A DNA stretch of 64,000 nt, taken from NCBI GenBank assembly GCA_049116335.1, contig JAGDYZ010000008.1:124001-188000 (forward strand), read 5' to 3'. Below, piece after piece: positions 43,364 to 52,441 of the stretch. The notes below the pieces were generated by a model that was given only the letters and a program-made list of their open reading frames with translations, did not search any database and was not told the DNA's origin. The stretch is from CANMIH01 sp049116335. Its GTDB lineage: Bacteria; Pseudomonadota; Alphaproteobacteria; Rhodobacterales; Rhodobacteraceae. The first letter of the stretch is position 1; each line of letters begins with the position of its first letter. A program made the position numbers and the translations under genes.

Positions 43364-44313
43364 TTGAGCATCCAGGTGCCCTCGGGCCAGAAGGCGTGGA
43401 AGGCAAAGGCAAACATCACATCATGGGGCAGATCTCGCCCCTGCGCGTCCTTCACCCGCACCGAGCCCACATCCCGCCCCTTGGCAATACTGTCCGTGTC
43501 CAGCGCCGAGGCCTGACCGGGTTTCCAGGACAGGATCACGCCCGCTTCGCTGATCTCTTGTTCTTTCGCCAAACGCGCCATGGTCCAGGCCCGATCGCCC
43601 ACACGCACCACCCGCATCAGAGGCGGAATATCATGCGGCGGCATCTCTCCTGAATAGAGGAACGGACGGTGCGAACTGTCATAACCGCGATAGGGATTGC
43701 GGCCATAGGGGCGGTTCCAAGCGGGTTCGGCCATCACCAACCCTTCCGGATTGCGTGCGGTGAACTGGGCCCAGCTTTCCATCCAGCTCGGCAAGGTGTC
43801 GAGTTCAACACCGGTCATCTCCCCCACAATGCCCTCGCCAATGGCCTGCTGCCACCAGCTCTCGGTCTCGCGGTCATACATCACCATGTCAGACTTGCGC
43901 AGCTTGCCCGACACTCCAAAGCTCAGCACCCGCCCCTGCACCCGACGGTCAAAGGTGATGCCCGAGTTACACAGCGGGCAGAAGGTCACCGCCACGGGCA
44001 GATCCCCAATCTGATCGTTCACAATCTCATGCCAGGTCAGATATCGAATAGGATAGGCTCGCGGGCGTTCTCCCTCGATCTCAACGGTGATCACCGGTTC
44101 CGATGGCTGAATGCGCTGTTCCTGCGCCGCTTCAATAAACTGCGGATCACTCAGCGCCGGAATGCCGTCTTTCGGCGGCCCGCCGGACATGATCTCAACC
44201 CAGTTGGTGATACTGGTCTGGGCAAAATCGGTCTTCGGCCATTCGTGTTTCCAAAACCCCGGATCCGCCGCAACCGATCCCGCAAACACCATAGCCGCCA
44301 AAGTGGCAATCAC
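43360..44313 (-). CDS. DUF3179 domain-containing exported protein
   Basis: A 317-residue exported protein with signal-like start (GTG at 44313, IATLAAMVFAGSVAADPG). The family motif VAVTFCPLCNSGITFDRRVQG, with its Cys-x2-Cys, is intact and marks DUF3179, whose biochemical role is unknown. The start is uncertain because the GGAGG is about 15 bases upstream of the GTG. Hairpins lie between this start and the cyclophilin gene. Confidence 0.82.
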   Translation of the reverse strand: MIATLAAMVFAGSVAADPGFWKHEWPKTDFAQTSITNWVEIMSGGPPKDGIPALSDPQFIEAAQEQRIQPSEPVITVEIEGERPRAYPIRYLTWHEIVNDQIGDLPVAVTFCPLCNSGITFDRRVQGRVLSFGVSGKLRKSDMVMYDRETESWWQQAIGEGIVGEMTGVELDTLPSWMESWAQFTARNPEGLVMAEPAWNRPYGRNPYRGYDSSHRPFLYSGEMPPHDIPPLMRVVRVGDRAWTMARLAKEQEISEAGVILSWKPGQASALDTDSIAKGRDVGSVRVKDAQGRDLPHDVMFAFAFHAFWPEGTWMLN

Positions 44314-44419
44314 ACGCGTGAGACATATCCTCCCCTTAGCACTCTGCGCGAGAACAGCGGCGCTGCCCAGTCAGAGTGACGCAGACGTGATGAGATGTCA
44401 GAGGTTTTAGGGATGGGGG

Positions 44420-44494
44420 TTTGGGGGCCTGCCCCCAAAAGGCTGCGTGCCTTGAACGCAGTCCAAAGTGTGCGCGCGCCGAACAGGCGCGCGC
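44420..44494. terminator. Tandem hairpins between DUF3179 and ppi genes
   Basis: TTTGGGGGC-CT-GCCCCCAAA (44420-44439) and GCGCGCGCC-GAACA-GGCGCGCGC (44472-44494) are two perfect 9-bp stems about 30 bases apart. The first, read on the reverse strand, ends in a T-run suitable for terminating the cyclophilin operon. GTCACTCGG also occurs twice near 44506 and 44523, duplicating the end of the cyclophilin gene. Confidence 0.55.
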
Positions 44495-44522
44495 CCCAGT
44501 CTTAGGTCACTCGGCTCTTAAG

Positions 44523-45098
44523 TCACTCGGTGACCGTGACCTTGTTCATACGATCCGGCGTACCAAGCACCGAGCCATTGCGGCCTTTGCCCTGCTTGAT
44601 CGTGTCCAGCACATCCAGACCATCGGTGACCGCACCCACAACGGTATACTGACCGTTCAGATGTGGCGCCGGGGCGAACATGATGAAAAACTGCGAGTTG
44701 CCCGAATCGGGGCTGCGCGAGCGCGCCATGCCCACCACGCCACGCTCAAACGGGGCCTCGGTGAACTCGGCTTTCAGATCCGGAAACTCAGAGGCCCCGG
44801 TGCCCGCCATGCGCATGTCAAACCCATCGGCATTGACATTGCCGTTTTGCACATCCCCGGTCTGCGCCATGAAGCCGTCGATCACGCGGTGAAACACCAC
44901 GCCATCATAGGCCCCACTTTCAGCGATTGCCTTGATTTGCTTGACGTGTTCTGGCGCCAGATCTTCACGCAGGTCGATCATGATCGAACCTTTGGCAATA
45001 TCTTTGCCCGAAACATCTTCACCAGAAACATCGATCTTCAAACCGGCCGCATAGGCCGGAGCGCCCATCAGCGCCAGAACAAACGCCAGTTTACGCAT
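44523..45098 (-). CDS. Cyclophilin-type peptidyl-prolyl isomerase, exported
   Basis: A 191-residue isomerase with a signal peptide (MRKLAFVLALMGAPAYA). The catalytic arginine is in YDGVVFHRVIDGFMAQTGD, with the FIMFAPAPHLNGQYTVVG region after it. It likely folds envelope proteins. The start overlaps the cytoplasmic paralogue's stop by 8 bases, so the two are co-translated. Confidence 0.94.
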   Translation of the reverse strand: MRKLAFVLALMGAPAYAAGLKIDVSGEDVSGKDIAKGSIMIDLREDLAPEHVKQIKAIAESGAYDGVVFHRVIDGFMAQTGDVQNGNVNADGFDMRMAGTGASEFPDLKAEFTEAPFERGVVGMARSRSPDSGNSQFFIMFAPAPHLNGQYTVVGAVTDGLDVLDTIKQGKGRNGSVLGTPDRMNKVTVTE

Positions 45099-45600
45099 CT
45101 GCGGCCACCTTGACGCTGATCATCTTGTCGGGGTTCGCAGGCGGCTCGCCCCGTACAATCGCGTCCACATGCTCCATGCCCGACACAACGCGGCCATACA
45201 CGGTATACTGACCGTTGAGGAAGTTGTTGTCGCTGAAGTTGATGAAGAACTGCGAGTTGGCCGAGTTCGGCATCTGGCTGCGCGCGGCGCCGATGGTGCC
45301 CCGGTCGTGTGGCAGTTTCGAAAATTCGGCGGGCAGATCCGGAAGATCCGAACCACCGGTGCCAGCGCGGCGAGCATTGTAGCTGTCTTCGTTCGAGTTG
45401 CCGTGCTCGACATCTCCGGTCTGAGCCATGAAACCATCGATCACGCGGTGGAACACCACGCCATCATATTTGCCAGCACGCGCCAGCTCTTTCATGCGCT
45501 CAACGTGCTTGGGCGCCACATCCGGCAGAAGCTCGATCGTGACGGTGCCGTCTTTGAGCTCCAACAGGATGGTGTTTTCCGGGTCCTTGATCTCGGCCAT
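45091..45600 (-). CDS. Cyclophilin-type peptidyl-prolyl isomerase, cytoplasmic
   Basis: A 169-residue isomerase without a signal peptide. Catalytic motif YDGVVFHRVIDGFMAQTGD is identical to that of the exported copy, and QFFINFSDNNFLNGQYTVYGRV follows. Two cyclophilins, one exported and one cytoplasmic, in tandem are typical of roseobacters. It is divergent from pgk. Confidence 0.94.
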   Translation of the reverse strand: MAEIKDPENTILLELKDGTVTIELLPDVAPKHVERMKELARAGKYDGVVFHRVIDGFMAQTGDVEHGNSNEDSYNARRAGTGGSDLPDLPAEFSKLPHDRGTIGAARSQMPNSANSQFFINFSDNNFLNGQYTVYGRVVSGMEHVDAIVRGEPPANPDKMISVKVAADA

Positions 45601-45721
45601 TGCTCTCTCCGTTGCAAAATCTCTTCCTCACGTAGCCCTTGCGCGCCCCAATGCCAAGTCGCCGTTGACGATTGGTGCAGATCGGGGCAGAGCTTTGCCT
45701 AACTGCAAGGGAGCATTTGGG

Positions 45722-46909
45722 ATGGGCTGGAAAACCCTCGACGACATGGATCTGGATGGCAAACGCGTTTTGTGCCGGGTCGACATCAACGTTCCGATGG
45801 ACAATGGCGAGGTTACCGACGCCACCCGGATCGAACGTATCGCTGCCACGGTACAGGATATTCTCAATCGCGGTGGCAAACCGGTTCTTCTCGCACATTT
45901 CGGCCGCCCCAAAGGCGAACGCCGCGATGATATGAGCCTCAAGCAATTGGTACCCACGCTTGAAGCCGTGCTTGACGTCAGCGTTGTATTTGGCGACGAT
46001 TGCATCGGTGAGGCCGCCAAAGCCGCAGTAGACGGGCTTGGCGCCGGTCAGATTGCTCTGCTGGAAAACACCCGCTTCCACGCCGGTGAGACCAAAAACG
46101 ATGCGGATCTGGCCGCACAGATGGCAGAACAGGGCGATGTCTATTGCAATGATGCCTTTTCGGCGGCGCACCGCGCCCACGCATCGACCGAAGGTCTGGC
46201 ACGATTGCTACCGTCTTGCGCCGGTCGTCTGATGCAGGCCGAACTCTCGGCGCTGGAAAACGCACTTGGCACCCCGGAACGCCCCGTTCTGGCTGTGGTG
46301 GGTGGCGCGAAGGTGTCAACCAAACTGGATCTGCTGGGCAACCTTGTGGGCAAGGTTGATATGCTGGTGATCGGTGGTGGCATGGCCAACACCTTCCTCG
46401 CGGCGCAGGGCATCGATGTGGGCAAATCGCTGTGTGAACATGATATGGCCGACACCGCCCGAGAGATCATGGCCAAGGCCGAGGACGCGGGCTGCAAAAT
46501 TTTGCTGCCCAGCGATGTGGTTGTGGCGCGTGAATTCAAAGAAGGCGCAGACAACGAAACCGTGGCGGCCAATGGCTGCCCTGCGGATGCAATGATTCTC
46601 GATGCAGGTCCTGAGGCGGTCAAAGCGGTCAGCGAGGCTATTGATGCGGCGCAGACCCTGATCTGGAACGGCCCCCTGGGCGCCTTTGAGATCGCGCCCT
46701 TCGACACGGCCACCAATGCCGCTGCCAAACACGCCGCCACACGCAGCGCGGCCGGTCAGCTTGTTTCTGTTGCCGGGGGTGGTGACACTGTGGCCGCGTT
46801 GAACAAGGCTGAAGCCGCAGAAGATTTCACCTATATCTCAACCGCAGGCGGTGCCTTCCTGGAATGGATGGAAGGCAAAACCCTGCCCGGCGTTGCGGCG
46901 CTTGGCTAA
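45722..46909 (+). CDS. pgk: Phosphoglycerate kinase
   Basis: A glycolytic enzyme of 395 residues. The start at 45722 has GGGAG about 8 bases upstream; longer frames upstream run through cyclophilin DNA and lack homology. Visible features: RVDINVPMDNGEV (substrate-binding Arg/Asp/Asn), LLAHFGRPKGERRDD, a central GGAKVSTKLDLLGNL, the nucleotide site around NGPLGAFEIAPFDTAT and the C-terminal GGGDTVAALNK. It is followed by a strong terminator. Confidence 0.97.
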   Translation: MGWKTLDDMDLDGKRVLCRVDINVPMDNGEVTDATRIERIAATVQDILNRGGKPVLLAHFGRPKGERRDDMSLKQLVPTLEAVLDVSVVFGDDCIGEAAKAAVDGLGAGQIALLENTRFHAGETKNDADLAAQMAEQGDVYCNDAFSAAHRAHASTEGLARLLPSCAGRLMQAELSALENALGTPERPVLAVVGGAKVSTKLDLLGNLVGKVDMLVIGGGMANTFLAAQGIDVGKSLCEHDMADTAREIMAKAEDAGCKILLPSDVVVAREFKEGADNETVAANGCPADAMILDAGPEAVKAVSEAIDAAQTLIWNGPLGAFEIAPFDTATNAAAKHAATRSAAGQLVSVAGGGDTVAALNKAEAAEDFTYISTAGGAFLEWMEGKTLPGVAALG

Positions 46910-46927
46910 GCGTCCTTGATATCACTG

Positions 46928-46956
46928 AAAAAGCCGCCCATTGAGGCGGCTTTTTT
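46928..46956 (+). terminator. Rho-independent terminator of pgk
   Basis: AAAAAGCCGCC-CATTGA-GGCGGCTTTTTT gives a GC stem flanked by A/T runs, a textbook intrinsic terminator. With A-run and T-run on either side it could work in both directions, also ending the convergent phosphoesterase transcript. Confidence 0.9.
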
Positions 46957-46976
46957 GTTTGGGTCTGAGAGGTTCG

Positions 46977-47807
46977 TTACTCTGCCGCACTTTGCGGTTT
47001 GGCCCAATCCTCCCATCCTGTGCCTGTCGCAAAAACCGGGCCGTCCCAGGCAAACGGGATCTGGTGAATGGTTGTGTCCCGCCCATTGATCTGGAGCACA
47101 AAATACGACGGTGACATCGGTGCGCCTTTCAACAGCTCGGTTTCCTTGAGATCGGGAAGCGACTGATTGCCGGTGGATGGCACACTGGCAAATTGCACCC
47201 CGGCAAAGCGACCATGGATCGGCGCATGTACATGCCCAAAATGGATGTAGTCGATTTTCCCAGCATGCTCTTGGATCAGCGCGTGGAACGGTGCGCGGTC
47301 CTGTTCGACTAGAGCAATTTTGTCCTCTGCCGGAAGACCCAAAAGCATCGGGTTGTGGTGCAAAAAAATCCGGGCCTGGTCACATTTGGCCAGTTCTTCG
47401 TCAAGCCATGCCCGTCGGGTTGCACAGAAGTGGCCCGCATGAGTGCGATCGCCCACACTGTCGAGGTAGAGGAAACTCACTCCCTCCAAGGTCTCCGCAT
47501 AATTGACAAATCCGGCCCCATCGACGGGGTGACTGTCAAATACGGAGAGAAACATCGCGCGATTGTCGTGATTGCCAATCATCAACCGAACCGGGATTGG
47601 AAGATCTGTGATGGCCTGCTTCAAGGCTTCATAAGCGGGTTTCTCGCCCCAATGTGCCAGATCACCGGTGATGATAATTCGCGCCGCGTCGGCATGATGT
47701 GTCACAACATCTTTCAGTGCTTTAGCAAAGCGAGCATGGGGGTTTAACCCGCCCATTTCCTCACCGGGAATTGTCAGGTGAATGTCAGAAATATGGATTA
47801 TTTTCAT
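46977..47807 (-). CDS. Calcineurin-like metallophosphoesterase, GpdQ/CpdA-type
   Basis: A 276-residue binuclear-metal phosphodiesterase from the ATG at 47807. Metal motifs run in order: HISDIHLT, IITGDLAHWG, MIGNHDNRA, LHHNP and GHVHAPIH. The layout matches GpdQ (glycerophosphodiesterase) and CpdA (cAMP phosphodiesterase). No signal peptide, so cytoplasmic. It is the last gene of an ABC importer operon, 60 bases past the binding-protein gene, so the natural inference is hydrolysis of the imported phosphodiester. Confidence 0.9.
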   Translation of the reverse strand: MKIIHISDIHLTIPGEEMGGLNPHARFAKALKDVVTHHADAARIIITGDLAHWGEKPAYEALKQAITDLPIPVRLMIGNHDNRAMFLSVFDSHPVDGAGFVNYAETLEGVSFLYLDSVGDRTHAGHFCATRRAWLDEELAKCDQARIFLHHNPMLLGLPAEDKIALVEQDRAPFHALIQEHAGKIDYIHFGHVHAPIHGRFAGVQFASVPSTGNQSLPDLKETELLKGAPMSPSYFVLQINGRDTTIHQIPFAWDGPVFATGTGWEDWAKPQSAAE

Positions 47808-47866
47808 AAGCTTACGCCCCTGATAAAGCGGCCGCGCGGGTTGCCTCGCGCGGCCGGCCATCGCAT

Positions 47867-49114
47867 TTAGCCGTTTGGCAGCAGATCAGCGACTTCTTCT
47901 ACAAGCTCTTGCTGAAGCTCTTGCATGTCGGTCGCGTCGCCGGTGACGATGCGTTCGATGCCGTCATAGATCACCTGAGTGATCGCCAGGCCGTTATCGC
48001 CGGGATAGGCCAACCAATCGCGCAGCAAGGGCAGCTGATCCACAGCGGTTTGCTTGTTCGGGTTCTGCTCATAGAAATCCGCAAGGATCACCTCGTTTGC
48101 CGCTTTGTTCGGCGGCATGTATCCGGTGGTTTTGGCCACTTCCGCAGCGCCCTCACCCGAAGTGATGAACTTAAGCCAGGCCCAGGCCGCTTCTTGGACT
48201 TTGGGATCATCAGAGGTCGAGGTCAGCAACGCGGCGTTGCCCCCCGCAGGCAGACCTTTGGGTGTTTCTCCCATACCCGGGAACGGGCCGGTGACGAGTT
48301 CAAAATCCCCCTGCGAGCGTTCGACAGCACCCAGCGCCGAGGTTGACCAGAACATCATGCCGATGTCACCAGCTGAGAAGGAGGACAGCGCCGCTTTCCA
48401 CTCGAGATTCTGCATCTCACACTTAGTGAAGATCTCTTGCATCTGCTCCAGTGCGGCAAGCGCTTCGGGGCTATCAAGTGCCACGTGACCGTTGTCGACA
48501 ATCGCCGTGTCCTGCGACCACATCAGCGCCTGCATGAACCAGTTACCCGTGATGTTCCAACCCCAGAAAATTGGGTTCTCGACACCGTTGGCTTTCATGG
48601 TTTCGCAGGCCGCGATCACCTCATCCCACGTGGTTGGCAGTGCCTCGATGCCACCAGCCTTCAGAATGTCCATGTTGTAATAGCCAACCGGCAGCGAAAC
48701 CGAAAACGGCAGACCGTGGACATTGTCGCCAAAAGTCGACAGCGACAGCATGGCATCATGGTAGCCCTCTTTCGCAAAATTGGCCTCTTGTGCGATGAAG
48801 GGCTCCAGAGATTTGGCAATGCCTTTTTCAACAAGGATCTGCTGACGGTTCAGGCCCTGCATGGTGACATCCGGCAGGTTGCCCGACACGGCCTCGCGCA
48901 GGATGGTGTTGGTGCCATCTTCGTAGGATTCGTAAGTCGCGCGGAATTTCACGTCGATGTTTGGATGCGCCTCCTTAAAGGCGGGCATCATCGCTTCGTA
49001 CGTCACATCAAACAGATGGCTGTAGGGATAGGCGAATTCGATTGTAACGGTGTCTTCGGCGAAAACGGCGGTGGCGCTTAGGGCCAAGGCCATTGCGGTG
49101 GCGGTCAGTTTCAT
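47867..49114 (-). CDS. ABC transporter solute-binding protein, UgpB-like
   Basis: A 415-residue periplasmic protein with a signal peptide (MKLTATAMALALSATAVFA). The fold and segments (FAYPYSHLFDVTYEAMMPAFKEAHPNIDVKF, GGNAALLTSTSDDPKVQEAAWAWLKFI) are of the family that includes UgpB, which binds glycerol-3-phosphate and glycerophosphodiesters. It has its own hairpin in the upstream gap, consistent with higher expression than the permeases. The ligand is inferred from the phosphoesterase neighbour. Confidence 0.9.
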   Translation of the reverse strand: MKLTATAMALALSATAVFAEDTVTIEFAYPYSHLFDVTYEAMMPAFKEAHPNIDVKFRATYESYEDGTNTILREAVSGNLPDVTMQGLNRQQILVEKGIAKSLEPFIAQEANFAKEGYHDAMLSLSTFGDNVHGLPFSVSLPVGYYNMDILKAGGIEALPTTWDEVIAACETMKANGVENPIFWGWNITGNWFMQALMWSQDTAIVDNGHVALDSPEALAALEQMQEIFTKCEMQNLEWKAALSSFSAGDIGMMFWSTSALGAVERSQGDFELVTGPFPGMGETPKGLPAGGNAALLTSTSDDPKVQEAAWAWLKFITSGEGAAEVAKTTGYMPPNKAANEVILADFYEQNPNKQTAVDQLPLLRDWLAYPGDNGLAITQVIYDGIERIVTGDATDMQELQQELVEEVADLLPNG

Positions 49115-49205
49115 GGAATAGTCCTCTCTTGCCGGGTCTTGGAGCCGTTGTTTGCAGACGGGGGCTCCGGGTTTGTCCCTTTCGGGATTGCGGGTTGGGG
49201 GCGCC

Positions 49206-49225
49206 TTTTGGGGCTGCCCCCAAAA
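49206..49225 (-). promoter_or_regulatory. Intra-operonic stem-loop upstream of the binding-protein gene
   Basis: TTTTGGGG-CTGC-CCCCAAAA is an 8-bp perfect stem, a base or two after the second permease stop, in the only sizeable gap (112 bases) of the operon. A larger alternate pairing TTGGGGGC/GCCCCCAA overlaps it. Such hairpins can act as a partial terminator or stabilise the downstream mRNA. Confidence 0.5.
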
Positions 49226-49226
49226 T

Positions 49227-50189
49227 TCATTTCATTCCGCTCAACGTGATGCCTTCGATGAAGCGTTTCTGCGCAAGCATGAAAGCAACAATCAGCGGTG
49301 TGACGATCACTGTGGCTGTGGCCATCATCGGCCCAAAGAAAGACCCATCCCCACCGCCTTTGAACTCACGCAGGCCCAAAGGCGGGGTGAACAGGTCGCG
49401 ATTGCCGGTGACAACAATGCGCGGCCAGAAATAGTCATTCCAATGCGCCACGATCGAGAAGATGGCAAAGGCCAGAAGTGCGGGAATAGCGGTGGGCAGC
49501 ATCACCCGCCAGACAATTGCAAATTCGCTCATGCCATCCATACGGGCCGCATCGATCAAATCATCGGGCACGGTCATAAAGAATTGACGCATCAGGAAAA
49601 TTCCGAACACTGAAATTGTCCAGGGCACCACAAGCGCGGCATAGGTGTTGGTCAATCCCAACTTGGCCAGAAGAATATAAAGCGGCAGCGCGATGGCATG
49701 AACCGGGATCAGCAGGCAGAACAGCACAAGCGCAAACACCGCATCACGTCCCCAGAATTTAAGCTTGGCCAAGGCATAGGCCGCAGGCAGGGCAACAACG
49801 ACCTGGATCAAAAAGATCGATGTGGTCACGAGGATCCCATTGAGCAGGTAGCGCAACAGCGGTGCTTCGGTGAAGGCTTTGGTGTAGTTGAACACCACCG
49901 GGCGCATCGAACAATCGGCCTTGGCCTCTGCCACAAGAGCATCCCAGATGGCGCTGTCACTTTGGCCCTGAAACCGCGGGGCGGCTGCGATGATGTCGGC
50001 ACGGCTTGGATCGCGCAGTGCGACACACCGCTCATCTACCATCAATTCCTGATGGCCGAAAAAGCCCCCCTCTCCCCGGTCGATCTCACCGGGGGATTTA
50101 AATGAATAGCTGACCATCATGTAGAACGGCGCGATGACAACGATCACACCCAGGATCAGAATAAGATGTTTCCACCAATCACGGGTCAT
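49227..50189 (-). CDS. ABC transporter permease, UgpE-like, with Cys-bearing external insertion
   Basis: A 320-residue inner-membrane permease. The EAA loop lies at FMTVPDDLIDAARMDGMSEFAIVWRVMLPTAIPAL. Helix 1 (about 8-27) is followed by an unusually long external segment (about 38-98) containing Cys55 and Cys93 before helix 2; ordinary UgpE/MalG permeases have a much shorter loop here. It overlaps the upstream permease stop by one base (TGATG-like). Confidence 0.92.
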   Translation of the reverse strand: MTRDWWKHLILILGVIVVIAPFYMMVSYSFKSPGEIDRGEGGFFGHQELMVDERCVALRDPSRADIIAAAPRFQGQSDSAIWDALVAEAKADCSMRPVVFNYTKAFTEAPLLRYLLNGILVTTSIFLIQVVVALPAAYALAKLKFWGRDAVFALVLFCLLIPVHAIALPLYILLAKLGLTNTYAALVVPWTISVFGIFLMRQFFMTVPDDLIDAARMDGMSEFAIVWRVMLPTAIPALLAFAIFSIVAHWNDYFWPRIVVTGNRDLFTPPLGLREFKGGGDGSFFGPMMATATVIVTPLIVAFMLAQKRFIEGITLSGMK

Positions 50190-51169
50190 CAGTAATGGAC
50201 CTTTCGTTCAACCAGCCAGCGCTGGATCAGGGTGAGGAACATGACGAAGGCGAGAAACACCATGGTGATCGCAGACCCGATGCCGATCAGGTTCTGCTGC
50301 ACGCCTTTTTCGAAAATGGCGAACATCATCACATAGGTGGATTTGTTGGGGCCTCCGCCCTGCGGCCAAAAGGCTTCGATGGTGTCGAACACCTGAAAGG
50401 CGCGGATACAGGAGATGGTGACAATGAAGACTGTGGTGGGTCCCAAAGCCGGCCAAGTCACCAGTCGGAACTGTTCCCAAGCGGATCGTGCACCGTCCAT
50501 CTCAGCGGCATGATAGAGCTCGCGGTGCACACTGGTGAGGCCCGCCAGATAGAGCACCATGTTAAAGCCGAACCCCTGCCAGATCCCGATAAAGCTGACG
50601 ACCCAGATCGCATAACGTTTATCACCCAACCACACCGGGAAATGGGTGTCACAGCCCGACGCCATGAAGGGCCAAATCCGTTCCAAAAAGGTGCCGCATC
50701 CCAGCTCAAGCGTGCGATTGATCATCCCTATCGATGGATGCAACATAAATTCCCAGGCAATGGCCATGGCCAAAAGCGTCGCCATAACCGGGAGGAAATA
50801 GATTGTCTTATAGACCTCCCGAAACCGCCCGAGCGAGTTGATCAGCAATGCAGCCCCGAGACCCAAAGCCACCGAGATGGGAACCACGGTGACGACGTAG
50901 GTCAGTGTCGCCACAAACATTTTCTTGTAGGTCGTGCGGGAGAAGAGTTTTTCATAGTTACGGGTGCCTACCCAATCGAACCCACTGTTTCCAAGCGAAT
51001 AATTGGTGAAAGACAGGATCCCCGCGACGATAATGGGCGCAAGAAGGATAACACACATCAAGATAAGGGCGGGGCCGGTTAGGGTCCAGGCGGCGCGACG
51101 TTCCTGAATGTCCTGAGATGAGATCCGCGAGGCCTGCGAATGGCCTGAATTGGCGTCGGTCACAGCCAT
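50189..51169 (-). CDS. ABC transporter permease, UgpA-like, with Cys-bearing external insertion
   Basis: A 326-residue inner-membrane permease from the ATG at 51169. Six helices, with the EAA-type loop around ELYHAAEMDGARSAWEQFRLVTWPALGPT. Between the motif WEFMLHPSIGMINRTLEL and the following helix there is an insertion (about 157-185, Cys158 and Cys173, CGTFLERIWPFMASGCD) not found in ordinary UgpA. It is one base from the ATPase gene stop. Confidence 0.92.
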   Translation of the reverse strand: MAVTDANSGHSQASRISSQDIQERRAAWTLTGPALILMCVILLAPIIVAGILSFTNYSLGNSGFDWVGTRNYEKLFSRTTYKKMFVATLTYVVTVVPISVALGLGAALLINSLGRFREVYKTIYFLPVMATLLAMAIAWEFMLHPSIGMINRTLELGCGTFLERIWPFMASGCDTHFPVWLGDKRYAIWVVSFIGIWQGFGFNMVLYLAGLTSVHRELYHAAEMDGARSAWEQFRLVTWPALGPTTVFIVTISCIRAFQVFDTIEAFWPQGGGPNKSTYVMMFAIFEKGVQQNLIGIGSAITMVFLAFVMFLTLIQRWLVERKVHY

Positions 51170-51170
51170 C

Positions 51171-52328
51171 TTAGGCCACCTCAGATGTCGCAGGTGACAC
51201 AGGCGCGACTTCGCGCACCCGATCGCCCTCGGCATCAAAAATCAGAGCTTTGTGGATATCGAAATCCAAACCGATCTCGGTGCCAAGCGCCAAAGACGCC
51301 CGTTGATCCGGTGTCGCCCGAAATGTGACGCGTGTAACCAAACCGGGGACATCAATCTGAACAAAGATCTCGGACCCAAGGTTTTCACTATGCGCAACCC
51401 TGCCGCGCAGCGGTGCCCCCTCCCCGGCAATGGAAAAGGCCTCCGGACGGAGCCCCAGGGTGGCAACCCCTTTGGTGCGGCGGTTGGTCATGAGGTTGAG
51501 GGGGCGATCCAGCAGGTGGACCCGGCCTGTGTCCCCAAGTTCGACCGGAAACAGATTGATTTTTGGCGAGCCGATAAACTCGGCCACCTCAACCCGATCG
51601 GGGTCGTCATATACCGTTTCGGGTGACGCACATTGCAAAATGCGCCCGCCCATCATTACCGCAATCCGGTCGGACATGGTCATCGCCTCAACCTGATCAT
51701 GGGTCACGTAGACAAAGGTCGCGGCCAGACGGCGGTGCAACTGGGCAATTTCGGCACGGGTCTGCACCCGCAGTTTTGCATCCAAATTGGACAAAGGCTC
51801 ATCCAGAAGAAACGCCGCTGGGTTGCGCACCAGAGCCCGCCCAAGAGCCACCCGCTGACGCTGACCACCCGAAAGCTGGCCGGGTTTGCGATCCAGAAGA
51901 TGTGAGATTTCAAGCATTTGCGCTGCGTGCTCAACCTCTTTGCCAATCTCAGCGGCCTGCACAGCGTGACCTGGCATCAAAGGGCCAAGCAAAGGTGCCC
52001 TTTGAAACCCGTTCATGCGGCGCATTTTCAAGGGAACAGCAATGTTCTCGCCCACGCTCAGATGCGGGTAGAGCGCATAGGATTGGAACACCATGGAAAG
52101 ATTTCGGTCTGCGGCCCGTCGACCTGCAACCGATGTCCCGGCGATACTCACATCCCCGGAGGTTTGGTCTTCAAGCCCGGCGATGATCCGCAGCAACGTG
52201 GACTTCCCACAGCCCGAAGGACCCACCAAAGAGACAAACTCACCATCTGCAATGTCCAGAGACACGCCCTTGAGGACTTCGGTCTCACCAAAGCGTTTTG
52301 TGATGTTATCGACGCGCAAACCAGCCAT
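51171..52328 (-). CDS. ABC transporter ATP-binding protein, UgpC/MalK-type
   Basis: A 385-residue ATPase with Walker A GPSGCGKST (36-44), Q-loop FQSYALYPHLS, signature LSGGQ (152-156), Walker B FLLDEP and the H-loop in YVTHDQVEAM. A C-terminal regulatory domain follows (LGLRPEAFSI). Between the Q-loop and the signature there is an insertion of about 20 residues (105-127, RMNGFQRAPLLGPLMPGHAV), longer than usual. First gene of the operon, divergent from the LysR gene. Confidence 0.95.
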   Translation of the reverse strand: MAGLRVDNITKRFGETEVLKGVSLDIADGEFVSLVGPSGCGKSTLLRIIAGLEDQTSGDVSIAGTSVAGRRAADRNLSMVFQSYALYPHLSVGENIAVPLKMRRMNGFQRAPLLGPLMPGHAVQAAEIGKEVEHAAQMLEISHLLDRKPGQLSGGQRQRVALGRALVRNPAAFLLDEPLSNLDAKLRVQTRAEIAQLHRRLAATFVYVTHDQVEAMTMSDRIAVMMGGRILQCASPETVYDDPDRVEVAEFIGSPKINLFPVELGDTGRVHLLDRPLNLMTNRRTKGVATLGLRPEAFSIAGEGAPLRGRVAHSENLGSEIFVQIDVPGLVTRVTFRATPDQRASLALGTEIGLDFDIHKALIFDAEGDRVREVAPVSPATSEVA

Positions 52329-52389
52329 CTGATTCCTCCATCTGTTGCCGACGGTTTAAGAACCTGAGCTCTCACTTTTGTGACGTCAT

Positions 52390-52404
52390 ATTAGTGCAGC
52401 TAAT
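52390..52404 (+). promoter_or_regulatory. LysR-type operator between ABC operon and regulator
   Basis: ATTAG-TGCAG-CTAAT is a perfect 5-bp dyad around 5 bases and satisfies the T-N11-A rule of LysR binding sites. It lies between the divergent ABC operon and LysR gene. The 8-bp palindrome TGACGTCA (52381-52388) is immediately upstream. Confidence 0.6.
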
Positions 52405-52441
52405 GGGTGATAGATCGCAGGCACCCATGAGGATCTTTGCC

